In this document: positions 46,980 through 57,199 of the stretch, one piece after another
Position numbering within the stretch: position 1 is the first letter of the stretch
How the letters are laid out: the number at the start of each line of letters is the position of its first letter
From: Macquaria australasica
Taxonomy: Eukaryota > Chordata > Actinopteri > Centrarchiformes > Percichthyidae
NCBI GenBank assembly: GCA_005408345.1
Contig: SEMN01000184.1
Span: 806,001 to 870,000 of the forward strand
DNA length: 64,000 nt
Direction: 5' to 3'
Translations under genes and position numbers: made by a program
Notes under the pieces: model-generated
The model's input: only the letters and a program-made list of their open reading frames with translations
Databases searched by the model: none
Told to the model about the DNA's origin: nothing

Positions 46980-47480
46980 TACTAGGGGGCAGAGGGAGTT
47001 CACAACAGACAGACAGCTCTGAAATAATATTGCCCTTTAATGTTGTTTTGGCTAACATGTTAGCAAACAGCTACCTTATTACACATCTAGCAGACACAGG
47101 AGACATTTGGAGGTGTGTTTCTGCCCCAAAAATATCTGGCTCCTTAGCTGCTAAATGTTCAGTTTTCACTAATGTTAAAATCAAAATGTTATATGCAGTA
47201 ATGTTGTCTGTCTGCTGGTTGACGCTGGGCAGCCGTTACAGTGGGTTTATCAGAGCTTGTTTGCTATAAACTGCTGCCAGTTGTTGTGGGAAACAAGCCA
47301 TAAAACCAAATCTATGAGCTAAAAGAGGCTAAAAAGCTCTAATGTTCAGACGATACATTGTTCATATAAAGACAAATTAATTAGTATAATTTTTTCGGCC
47401 ACTTGAGGGCAGTGGAAACAAGCTATTTACACATCCAGCAGCTATCGAGCAACATTGTGTTTCTGTCCTTCTGACTAATT
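46980..47480 (+). repeat. dispersed repeat (ACACATCCAGCAG family), tandem partial copies
   Basis: Blocks TTGGCTAACATGTTAGCAAA, ACACATCTAGCAGACACAGG and CTTAGCTGCTAAATGTTCAG, then a second start at 47,397 (GCCACTTGAGGGCAGTGGAA and ACACATCCAGCAGCTATCGA). A further shortened piece lies near 47,780 (GCCACCTGAAGGCAGTGTAA). The same blocks occur at 48,420-48,740 and 61,430-61,830. Confidence 0.75.
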
Positions 47481-47884
47481 TAATTTAAGAGTCAACCGGT
47501 TGGGACTAATCTACGTCATGAAGTTTATATATACAAAGATTCAGTGTCAGTCACTCACCCTTATGTCCCCTGACCCACACATTACATAGCCACGAGGCCA
47601 CGCCTCCTACAGTTGTTGTTCCTGCTGCTGGAAAACAAGCAATAAATCCAAAGCTTTAAGAGGCTAAAAAGCTTTTTGCTGAAAATCCTGCGTCACTGCC
47701 AGTGACCCCTTTCACATTACACAGAGTCATTTGATACATTGATTTGACAAAGATATGTTGCTTTAAACCTGCACAGATTTTTTTGCCACCTGAAGGCAGT
47801 GTAAACAAGCTGTAAACAAGCTGTTCTGGAAGAAGGACTCAAACAACAAAAGTGATATCAGCAAAACATACTTAAAGCATCAAA

Positions 47885-48280
47885 AGTAAAAGTGTAATGG
47901 CTCAGCAAAACAGCAAGCTTGAACCCAAAAGCACAACTCACAGGCAGACAGGTTAAGATATCTCATTTACTTGAATCAAATAACAGGCAAGGGTCAAAGC
48001 CAGGTAGGCAGTCAGATCTGGCGAACACATCCAGCAAGGGGTTAGTCATCAATCTGTGGATCAGGCAGGCAGACAGAGCAGAGGGTGGAAAGCGAGGGCG
48101 AATGCAAACTAGACAATCTGACAGAGTGGAAACGGTCAGGCATATATACTACAAGACTAATGAGGGAAATGGGGAACAGGTGAGCTGGTGGGCGGGCATG
48201 GTCAGGTGATGGGAATGATGGGAAAGGGGTTACTGCAGGGCAGGAGGGAGTGGCTGGATTTGACAGGGAGAGGTAATATG
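47885..48280. mobile_element. retroposon-like dispersed repeat
   Basis: Purine-rich text with GGCAAGGGTCAAAGCCAGGT, CAGGCAGGCAGACAGAGCAG and AATGGGGAACAGGTGAGCTG, resembling a repeat common in teleosts whose class I cannot name. It includes an open frame with no recognised protein. Confidence 0.4.
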
Positions 48281-48419
48281 TGATGTTGAGTATAGTTTAA
48301 CCTGTAATGATGCATTATATTTTATAAGTCAATCAAATGCTTTGTATGTAAAATCATAGTTTAGCATCAAATGAAAACACTCAAGTAAACACTGGCATAT
48401 TATCATGCTAATAAAGCTG

Positions 48420-48740
48420 ATATGGCTAACATGTTAGCAAACTGTTGCTTATTTACACATCCAGCAGACACAGAGCAACATTAGCATCATTTGGAGTCGT
48501 GTTTCTTTCCACTTGGCAAATTTAAGTCCATTATTCACTCTCTTTTTAGCTGTTGGTTTGATTTACACCACCTCCTGAGGGAAGTATCTGGCTCTTTAGC
48601 TGCTAAATGTTCACCAGTTAGTTGCTAACGTCGCTGTTTGGTGCAGGGCAGCACGCAACAAACTTTACGCTGCCTGCTGCAGGAAACTACACTATGAGAG
48701 CACTGAGGCTAAACCAGAACAGTAAAGCTGTGGGTTATAA
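48420..48740 (+). repeat. dispersed repeat (ACACATCCAGCAG family), copy
   Basis: TATGGCTAACATGTTAGCAA, ACACATCCAGCAGACACAGA, GGCTCTTTAGCTGCTAAATG and ACTATGAGAGCACTGAGGCT. It matches the copy at 61,430-61,830 block for block. Confidence 0.8.
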
Positions 48741-48889
48741 AACCAGAACACTGAGCGGAGAGACATCTTTTACATGCATGTAGTCGCTTGATCCACTGTT
48801 AATATAAAAATCATAGCCTCTTTACAGTTATACTTGGTTGCAGTATATTAACAGCCAGTACGTGTACACATCAAAGTGTACTCAAAAAG

Positions 48890-50190
48890 TCAGTCCATCA
48901 CAGTCGCCAGTCAGTTGTGTGACTTTCTACACAACAATAAGCTGTTTGAGGTCAGTCAGGATTTAGAGTGCATCATAGCACAGAGACAGCACTGGTGAAA
49001 GTTACAAATGACCTTCTAATTGCATCCGACAAAGGACTTGTCTCTGTACTTGTCTTACTAGACCTTAGTGCTGCATTCGATACCATTGACCATCACATTC
49101 TATTACAGAGACTAGAACATTTAATTGGCATTAAAGGTACTGCACTAAGCTGGTTTAAATCCTATTTATCAGATCGATATCAGTTTGTACACGTTAATGA
49201 TGAATCCTCTATGCACGCCAAAGTTAGTCACGGAGTTCCACAAGGTTCTGTGCTTGGACCAATTCTATTTACCTTGTATATGCTTCCTTTAGGCAATATT
49301 ATTAGAAAGCACTCCATAAATTTTCATTGTTATGCAGATGATACCCAATTGTATTTATCGATCAAGCCAGATGAAACCAATCAATTAGCTAAACTTCAGG
49401 CATGCCTTAAGGACATAAAAACCTGGATGACCTGCAATTTTCTGATGTTAAACTCAGACAAAACCGAAGTTATCGTACTTGGCCTCGAACACCTTCGAAA
49501 CACATTATCTAAAGATATAGTTTCTCAAGATGGCATTGCCCTGGCCTCCAGCGAAACCGTAAGGAATCTTGGAGTTATCTTTGATCAGGATATGTCCTTT
49601 AACTCCCACATAAAACAAACTTCAAGGACTGCCTTTTTTCACTTACGTAACATTGCAAAAATCAGGCACATCCTGTCTCAAAAAGACGCAGAAAAACTAG
49701 TCCATGCATTTGTTACATCTAGGCTGGATTATTGCAACTCTCTATTATCAGGCTGCCCCAATAAGTCCCTTAAGACTCTCCAGCTGATTCAGAATGCTGC
49801 GGCACGTTTACTGACAAGAACCAGGAAAAGAGATCATATTTCTCCAATATTATACTACACTGGCTCCCTGTAAAATCCAGAATAGAATTTAAAATCCTTC
49901 TCCTCACCTTCAGAGCCCTAAATGGTCAGGCACCATCATATCTTAAAGAGCTCATAGTACCCTATTACCCCACTAGAGCACTGCGCTCCCAGAATGCAGG
50001 GTTCCTTGTGGTTCCTAGAGTCTCTAAAAGTAGAATGGGAGCCAGAGCCTTCAGCCATCAAGCTCCTCTCCTGTGGAACCAGATCCCAGTTTGTGTACGG
50101 GAGGCGGACAACCTCCTCACATTTAAGAGTAGGCTTAAGACTTTCCTCTTTGATAAAGCTTATAGTAGGGCTGACTCAGGTGACCCCTGA
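48890..50190 (+). pseudogene. LINE2 reverse transcriptase, frameshifted
   Basis: The main frame, 48,968-49,873, has the reverse-transcriptase signatures in order: DLSAAFDTIDH (motif A), GVPQGSVLGPILF (motif B) and CYADDTQLYL (catalytic YADD, residues 122-125). Upstream, ASQLCDFLHNNKLFEV is in a different frame from QSGFRVHHSTETAL, so a small deletion lies near 48,950. Near 49,848 two extra bases shift LHWLPVKSRIEFK out of frame and end the main frame at TGSL-stop. It is therefore inactive even apart from the 5' truncation. Confidence 0.9.
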
Positions 50191-50344
50191 GCCCCCCCCT
50201 TAGTTATGCTGCTATAGGCCTAGACTGCCGGGAGACTTCCTATGATGCACTGAGCTCCTCTCTCCTCCTCTTCCTCTCCATCTGTACGCCCTCATATCCA
50301 TCAATGCTTGTTATTAATTCAACTTCTTCCCGTAGTTGTGTGCT

Positions 50345-50372
50345 TTCTCTCCTCTCTCTCTCTCTCTCTCTC
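50345..50372. repeat. CT-rich microsatellite in LINE2 3' region
   Basis: Mostly (CT)n, followed by ATT-rich simple sequence to about 50,530. It belongs to the LINE2 3' untranslated region. Confidence 0.8.
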
Positions 50373-50866
50373 CTTCTGTTGCTTTCTGCAGGTGTTTCTG
50401 CCTCCGGAGCTGTAGAGTCTGGATCTGTGGTTGCAGCCACCTGCTGCCCCCGTGCTCCTGCTCTGCACCCGCTGCTATTACTGTTATTGCTCTTATTATT
50501 AGTATTGCTATTATAATATTGCTCTTAGTATTATTTCTGTTGGTGTTAACATCTATACCATTACCACAACTATTGCTTTACATCCCTATGTGGAACTGTA
50601 TTGTGCTGCTGTATGTTCTCCCCCTTCAACCCAACCGGTCGAGGCAGATGACCACCCACCTAGAGCCTGGTTCTGCTCGAGGTTTTTACCTGTTAAAAGG
50701 GAGTTTTTCCTTGCCACTGTTGCATAGTGCTGCTCATGGTGGGAATTGTTGGGTCTCTGTAAATATAAAGAGTCGGTCTAGACCTGCTCTAATTGAAAAA
50801 GTGCCCTGAGATAACTTTGTTATGATATGGCGCTATGTCAATAAAACTGAATTGAATTGAATTGAA

Positions 50867-51589
50867 AACAAACTGAATGCATTCAGTGAATTACACAAGT
50901 GATAACATATTAATGTCTCAATGTGAATGTCGAGTTGTTTCAAGGTTTTCTTTTAAATTAACTTTAGCTTGCTTGATGGTGTTTTATCTGCCTTGTTTCA
51001 AGGTCTGCTGTTTTATAACTGATGGTCTTTTATAACGAGAAAAAGTGCATTTACTTCACCGCACCATTCACAGTTCTTTACATCTTTCAGACAAAGGGAC
51101 ATTTTACAAATAGCGCTTTCTTTCTGCTCTGACATTCATGAGTGTAAAGTTAAGTAGGTAGAGTTAAAAAAAACAAAGAAGAAATGAAGAGCTTACCTGA
51201 CAGCACTGGCTGTCTTACTAATGAATCTAGCTGGTAATTAATGGAAGATAATGCCAGGCTAAGTTCATTAAAGCTGCTAGTTTCCCAGAAAAAATGTCCC
51301 CCTATGCTGTGGCACAACATTTACAATATCCAACATTATTTTATTTTAAGTTAAACAGCTTCAATTCATTTGTTTGTTTTCAGGTCAGTATTATACTATA
51401 GAGCAGGTAGTGACAGGAATAGATAAACACTTTTAGAAACCTACCGGGAACAGCAGTTTGGAGTGTAAAAGGTACACAGATACACAGAGTAATTGGGATG
51501 AAGTTTTTGTTTTTTGTATCTATCACATAAATACAAAAGCCTATTATTTATTTCCCTATCCAAACTATTTAAAAAATGCAGGTTGTGCA
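50867..51589. other. no gene or repeat recognised
   Basis: AT-rich intergenic sequence. Confidence 0.5.
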
Positions 51590-52200
51590 GTGTCATCTTC
51601 TCTTAGTGCTCTGTGCTTCGAGCTAAATGCTAACATTAGCTGACAATGCTGATACTATGCATGTATAATGTTGACCATGTTCACCATCTTAGTTTAGCGT
51701 GTTAGCATGCAAACATACACTAATCAGAAGTAAACACAAACAGTTGAGTCTGATGTCATTAGTTCTGCAGATATTTGGACATAAACCAAAGAAAACTTTA
51801 AACTTAGACCAGATGATGGTGCTAAAGGAAAAGTTATGGGATCACCAAAGTGATTCTGATTCATCCTGAGGGGGGCATGAATGTCTGAAGCAAATATCAT
51901 GGCAATCTATCCAACAGTAGTTGAGACATTTCACTAAAAACCACAAATGTCAACCTCATGGTGGAAGATAGAGGATCACCAAGGTCAAGGATTTATCATC
52001 CTGGAGCCATGAATGTTCAAAAAACGACCAAAATGTTGTGGCAATCCATCAAATAGATGGTTATGGTGATATTCCACAGAATAAGTGAAAAATGTGACCT
52101 CATGGTGGCGCTAGAGAAAAAGTCAGGGGATCAGGGACAGTAGGCTTCATGCTCTGGGGACCATTAATGTCTGTACAAAAGTTCATGGAAATCCATCTTA
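51590..52200 (+). repeat. dispersed repeat, AGAGTCTACAGCC family, longest copy
   Basis: GAGCTAAATGCTAACATTAG, CATCTTAGTTTAGCGTGTTA, GATGGTGCTAAAGGAAAAGT, then two further ATGGTGG(C/A)-type units with GGGATCACCAAA or equivalent. The unit of about 110-130 bp (gene-like text on a TCACC/TCATCCTG/ATGGCAATC frame) recurs three times within the repeat. Confidence 0.8.
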
Positions 52201-52844
52201 TCCATCTTTCTTAGTGCATTGGATTATTGCAGACTTTTCATGTCACCGTGCCTCACAGTGTTAAATAAATCATACACGTCATGTTGAGAACGCTGCCATT
52301 AAAGATCTGATTATGGATTTGGTGATGAAATGCATCTCCAGCTCTCTAAGAACCTTGTTGGTATATCAGCAACTTGTTTACAAAATGTCTCCTGTCATAT
52401 TGATTAATGTCAGCTTCTTGCAATAAACAGGCTGAAAGTTTTTCATCAATAATAACCAGCGACACTGTTGCTAATGACAAATCAACATTTTGCCCTAATC
52501 AGCGTGCTTCAACACAATATGCTGTCTCAAGAGAAACAACTGATGTCGGTCATGATGCAGATGGACAACCTTCAGTGAAAGGACAGTCACTCTCATGGGA
52601 ATAATGCACTTCAGTATACAGTCCAGACATAAATTAATTTGTGGGAGTGCGGTGATTATCTTTTTGTGTATTTGGTAATTATGATGTAATTATTTATGCA
52701 AAAGGTAATGGCCTGTAGTTATTGCCATGAAATAATACAATAAAAGACAGAAATTATTATTCACAGTATGTGTAACTTTACTCTTGAGTAGTGCAGTCTA
52801 TGTAGGATGTTAAACTGTATCAAATGATGCCTAGCACTAAGAGT

Positions 52845-53190
52845 TAACGTACTCCAATGCCTCATTCCAAACTTTGTCCCCTATTTCTGTACCTAACTGG
52901 TTTTCCCAATCTTTTTTTAATAACATCTGAATCTTGTAAGACATCATGCAAATAGGAAATAATGTGCTCTGCCCCTAAGTGGTTATCTCCGTTTATCAGG
53001 TCCTGCCTCTTCAAAACTAGGGAGGTGTGTTCTTATATAGTGTCTTAGCTGAAGATACCTTAAAAAGTTGACTCTTAGACAGCCTGAATTTCTCCTGGAG
53101 CAGCTGGAACAATGCACATCCCTTGTATGTAGAGTATAGATGCTGCATAATTCTCTACAAAGCCATGAAGAAGTAAAGGCTGACATGGGT
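52845..53190 (-). pseudogene. L1-like LINE ORF2 C-terminal relic
   Basis: On the minus strand, frames encode LQEKFRLSKSQLF, then FLRYLQLRHYIRTHLPSFEE, then KDWENQLGTEIGDKVWNEAL. These correspond, in order, to the end of fish L1/Tx1-type ORF2 proteins. Several frameshifts and stops separate them. No reverse-transcriptase core is left in the window. Confidence 0.7.
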
Positions 53191-53544
53191 AAGAAAACAT
53201 ACTGACCTCAAACTCATTTTGAACAAGTCCACACTCTCCTCCTCCCACACTTCCGAGGGTTTTTGATGCTAAGAAGTGCCAGCGCTATGGCCAAAGCTTG
53301 TTTATTGTTTTGCTACTTTTTCGAACATTAGAGCTTACATGAGTTGATGACATGTCTCAACTTGCATCTGTTTTATTATCTATTTACATCATATCGCTAT
53401 GATTCTCCAGCGGTCCCTCACACAATCTGACATGCCTCAAAATTGATACCATACAGTCTGAAACAGATTGGGACCAAGATTGTTGTTATTGCACAATCTA
53501 AAGGAGCTTTAAATCATTCAGTGCATTCAGTATTTATGCACGTA

Positions 53545-53627
53545 AATTATTTTCCACTCCTCACTCCCCACACCCATACACCACACTCAGCACAGCATAG
53601 ATTGGGGAGTGACGAGTGGAAAATTAT
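53545..53627. repeat. imperfect inverted repeat, about 25-bp arms
   Basis: AATTATTTTCCACTCCTCAC+TCCCCA at 53,545-53,570 pairs with TGGGGAGTGACGAGTGGAAA+ATTAT at 53,603-53,627 with few mismatches around a 32-bp loop. A related CACTCCCCA phrase recurs at 53,706 and near 40,880. Confidence 0.7.
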
Positions 53628-53779
53628 ACATCAATAAATTTACCACCCAGCTACATATAAAATGTATTTGCTCTCAGGTCCCCGGGAGGGGAAGTTTATC
53701 ATTGTCACTCCCCAATCTCTGCTGTGGGCAGTGATGAGGTTGGAGCCCAAATGCCAAATATCAACTCTGTAAAATATTC

Positions 53780-55569
53780 TCTATCACACTGACTACGGTT
53801 CACAGCAGTTTATTTAACAGAATAAAATACGAGACTTCACCTTTAAAAGTACAAGCCAACCTCACAACTGAACATTTACAAACAGTCTTTAACACTCCCC
53901 GAAAACAGATTTAAAAGTACAAGCCGAAATTATTACACCCACTACTTTGTATTCAGTGCATTTAAAGCTGATTGAATAATCAGAGCTACAAAGCATAAAG
54001 AAGTAAACATCCATCAGTCATGTACCTGTTATGTGTGATACTGAGTAGGATTAACTCATCTCCCCTGGTTACATTTTCAAATATAGTTTTTCAGGTCTGA
54101 CGAAGATTAAAGATTTATTATTATAATATTTAGAAAGTCCAGTACCACCTATGTTTTTTTGTGAGAACTGTACACCTCCTAATTCACATCTGAAGAATCT
54201 AGTCAACCTAATGCATCAGAGAGAGATACTGTGATTTTATGAGCACCAAAAGAAACCACAGTCAAGGCTGCTTCTCCCTTTTTATGAAATACCCTTTAAA
54301 AGCTGTTACCATGGTAAAGGTGTAGAGCAAGTACGTGGATAAAAAACAATCTCCATCTTTGTATCTGACATGCAAATGCCTCCCAAAATTCTACCTTTTC
54401 TCCTTAGCTTTTCAGTTTTACACTTTTTCTTTCACTTGTGATACAGATTATGATACACTGGAAAATTATTGCACATTTACACTGGTAATTACTAGGAAAC
54501 TTTGATTAGAAATGCCTGCAAGTTTAACACCAGAGGACAGACGCAACAATGTTTTACCTATAACAATGAGGACCTTTTATGTCCAAGCAAGTGTTCAGTA
54601 GCTCTGTTAGTTCAATGACAAACAAAAATGACACATTAATATTAGTGGATAAATTGCTAATTTGATTATCTATTTGGTGGTCAATTTATGGTTCTTTGGT
54701 CCAGCCCTGCATGCCATTAAAATCTTCAATATGCTGCAACATAGCTCTGGTATTCTCACTTCTACACCTTTAGATGTTCCAGTTCCTGCACCAACACTTT
54801 TCACCTCCTCTTGAAAAACTGTCTCCATCAAAATGCATCAGACCGAATAAAAACAAACAAAATCAATACTGATGTTTATGGTTGTCTTTTACGGCTATGA
54901 ATTCCTTCCTGTGTGGCTTGTTATACACTATACAGCTCACTGCTATGCACTACTGGCACGCGCTGGTTTGAAGCTTTACAGAAAGCCTAAAGGGCACCAA
55001 CAAAGGTGGAAATCACAGTGACAGAATTATGGCACTCTGTTGTGGCATCCCGAAATGATCGATGGAATGATGGAAATAATTTCTGGTTTCACTGTACATG
55101 TTTACATTCTCTTTTGTAACTTAAAAGGCCTTGTATGCTATATACTTTAATTCTTTATTAAGAATTTATGCTTTTAGTTAAGCATTTAAAGCATGCTAAG
55201 AGAGGCCAGGAATACACTTTTCTCAAAGTGACTTGTGATGCACCACAAGTCTGACCGTACTCATATGTCAACGCCTTAAATTTGAATGCGTACCCCAAAC
55301 TTTAATGCAAAAACTCAAAATTGCTCTTGCAAAATTGCAAGAGAATCCCTTAATATTGTAAAGGTTTAACTCACTGCAGGTTAATACTGTTTTATTGAGA
55401 GCTTGGTGCTGACTGGAACTTAAAGTGGCTTTTGTCTATAAAGTGTGCAGATCCTCTTTAGGTGATATGCACTATGAATGAAGTGTCTCTCCAATAGGCC
55501 CTATAAATATAACTGGAACAGGCTGGAGACATGAACGTGACTTCAATCTGAAGCAGAATAGTGTTTTTG

Positions 55570-55570
<1 letters not shown>
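53780..55570. other. no gene recognised
   Basis: AT-rich intergenic sequence. A short phrase near 54,640-54,700 resembles a degenerate dispersed repeat. Confidence 0.5.

Positions 55571-55628
<58 letters not shown>
55571..55628. repeat. (TA)29 microsatellite
   Basis: 58 bp of uninterrupted TA repeat. It is self-complementary and a likely length-variable site. Confidence 0.97.
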
Positions 55629-55631
<3 letters not shown>

Positions 55632-56038
55632 CATGGCTGACCTTTTCCCAGCCATGGAGTGTAAAAAACACTTGATTTTTTTACGCATTTCTTGATTAAA
55701 GGATGGGGTACTGAACTATTATCTTCCTCTTAAAGATCAAATCGAAAAGCACTCAAAAGTCTTTGGCCTAAAGACAAGTTGAGTGTACAATTTCTGGACA
55801 GGGCAAAATAACACTATTTTTGGATCGGTGTTATAGAGTGAGAGGCAGTCCTAAGATGTTCAGGAATTGGGCTTCAGCGACATGACATTGAAGAGAAAAT
55901 CTTGGGCTTTATTCATGAAACATTAGCACACACGTGATCCTGCTAGTACGCCCAAATTTAGAAATTTAATGGGATTTATCATTCATTTTGTGTTGAGTCA
56001 GCAGTGCCAGGGACATGTTGATGTAATCCTGAGCTCGT

Positions 56039-56452
56039 GAATGGGTTTGACCGTTTCAGCACCATGGACAGAGACACAGTAAGCGAATGGGTTTGACCAT
56101 TTCAGTACCATGGAGAGAGACAGAGTAAGCGAATGGGTTCGACCGTTTCAGCACCATGGAGAGAGACACAGTAAGTGAATGGGTTCGACCGTTTCAGCAC
56201 CATGGACAGAGACACAGTAAGTGAATGGGTTCGACCGTTTCAGCACCATGGACAGAGACACAGTAAGCGAATGGGTTCGACCGTTTCAGCACCATGGAGA
56301 GAGACACAGTAAGTGAATGGGTTCGACCGTTTCAGCACCATGGACAGAGACACAGTAAGCGAATGGGTTTGAACATTTCAGCACCATGGAAAGAGACACA
56401 GTAAGTGAATGGGTTCGACTGTTTCAGCACCATGGAGAGAGACACAGTAGGT
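56039..56452. repeat. minisatellite, nine copies of a 46-bp unit
   Basis: Units start at 56,039, 56,085, 56,131, 56,177, 56,223, 56,269, 56,315, 56,361 and 56,407, an exact 46-bp period with no indels. The core reads GAATGGGTTCGACCGTTTCA then GCACCATGGA(C/G)AGAGACACAG and TAAG(C/T). Only scattered substitutions separate the copies. 46 is not a multiple of three, so no long repeated protein is encoded. Confidence 0.97.
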
Positions 56453-56889
56453 GAATGGAGAGAGAGCCTTTCCCAACTCAGACAAATGCCAAGTTCAGAT
56501 TCACGTACTTGGGAGTTCGAACTTGGCAAGCTCAGCTCCGCAGTCAAAACTCCCAAGGACGGGAGGACACAGCACGATCAATTGGAACAGTAGCGTTCTT
56601 GCTGACACCACCTCAGCTCGGCTCTGGTGATTACACTTCAACACAACTGTACCTTACTGTACTGTGACAAATAAATCTCAACTCAAAGGTCTGCTAACAG
56701 ACTTTTTCGGGAGAATAAATAACCTAAGTGACGGTGAGCTGCAGTCAAAAGACACGTCCGTTATCCCATCTGTAATGTATATTAAAAAACATTACATATT
56801 AAAACCCCAAAGTCCACAAATGCAGCACTATTGTAAAATGTTAACTTCAGACAAACTGATGTGGCAGCAACAAATATTGTAATTTCATC

Positions 56890-57130
56890 ACGGAGAAATG
56901 AGTTCCAATTGTATATTACCAAAGGGCTTGCTGAGATAAGGCCGTTCTCCCAGGGATGACAGATGACAGATATTGACTGAACAGCCATCTCTAGAGCTGG
57001 GCTGCTAGGTGCCAAGATGACCAGCTGGCAGGCTGTCACTCTGTATGACGTCCTGCTTACAGCTGTAGAGGGAGCTCCACATTAAGGAGGGTACGAATTT
57101 TGGGGCTCCTTGCCACTCTCCATCATGAGC
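56890..57130. other. repeat-free island, possible conserved non-coding element
   Basis: On the minus strand it reads GAGAACGGCCTTATCTCAGC and CCGTGATGAAATTACAATAT. It is complex, balanced sequence with no recognised repeat. It could be conserved regulatory DNA or 3' untranslated sequence of the exon candidate just upstream. Confidence 0.25.
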
Positions 57131-57142
57131 AGGAATCAACCA

Positions 57143-57195
57143 TCATCGTGGATACTGATAGACGCCTTGCTCATTCAGCTTTTTCAGCAGTTTCC
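57143..57195 (-). CDS. weak terminal-exon candidate
   Basis: On the minus strand, TTGTTTTACAG precedes 57195. Two bases and 16 codons (KLLKKLNEQGVYQYPR) then reach a TGA. The peptide looks like a real C-terminus, but no matching upstream exon was found between 57.2 and 64 kb, no AATAAA was found nearby, and I do not recognise the protein. Confidence 0.15.
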
Positions 57196-57199
57196 CTGT

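Larger units (their letters stand above)
48887..50866 (+). mobile_element. 5'-truncated LINE2 (CR1-group) retrotransposon
   Basis: It carries most of the reverse-transcriptase core, the C-terminal region (SRMGARAFSHQAPLLWNQIP, LTFKSRLKTFLFDKAY), then a CT-rich and ATT-rich 3' untranslated region and a terminal run of ATTGAA units. The 3' end is shared with the fragment at 12,510-12,880. The N-terminal endonuclease and the start of the reverse transcriptase are missing, as in most genomic copies. Confidence 0.92.
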
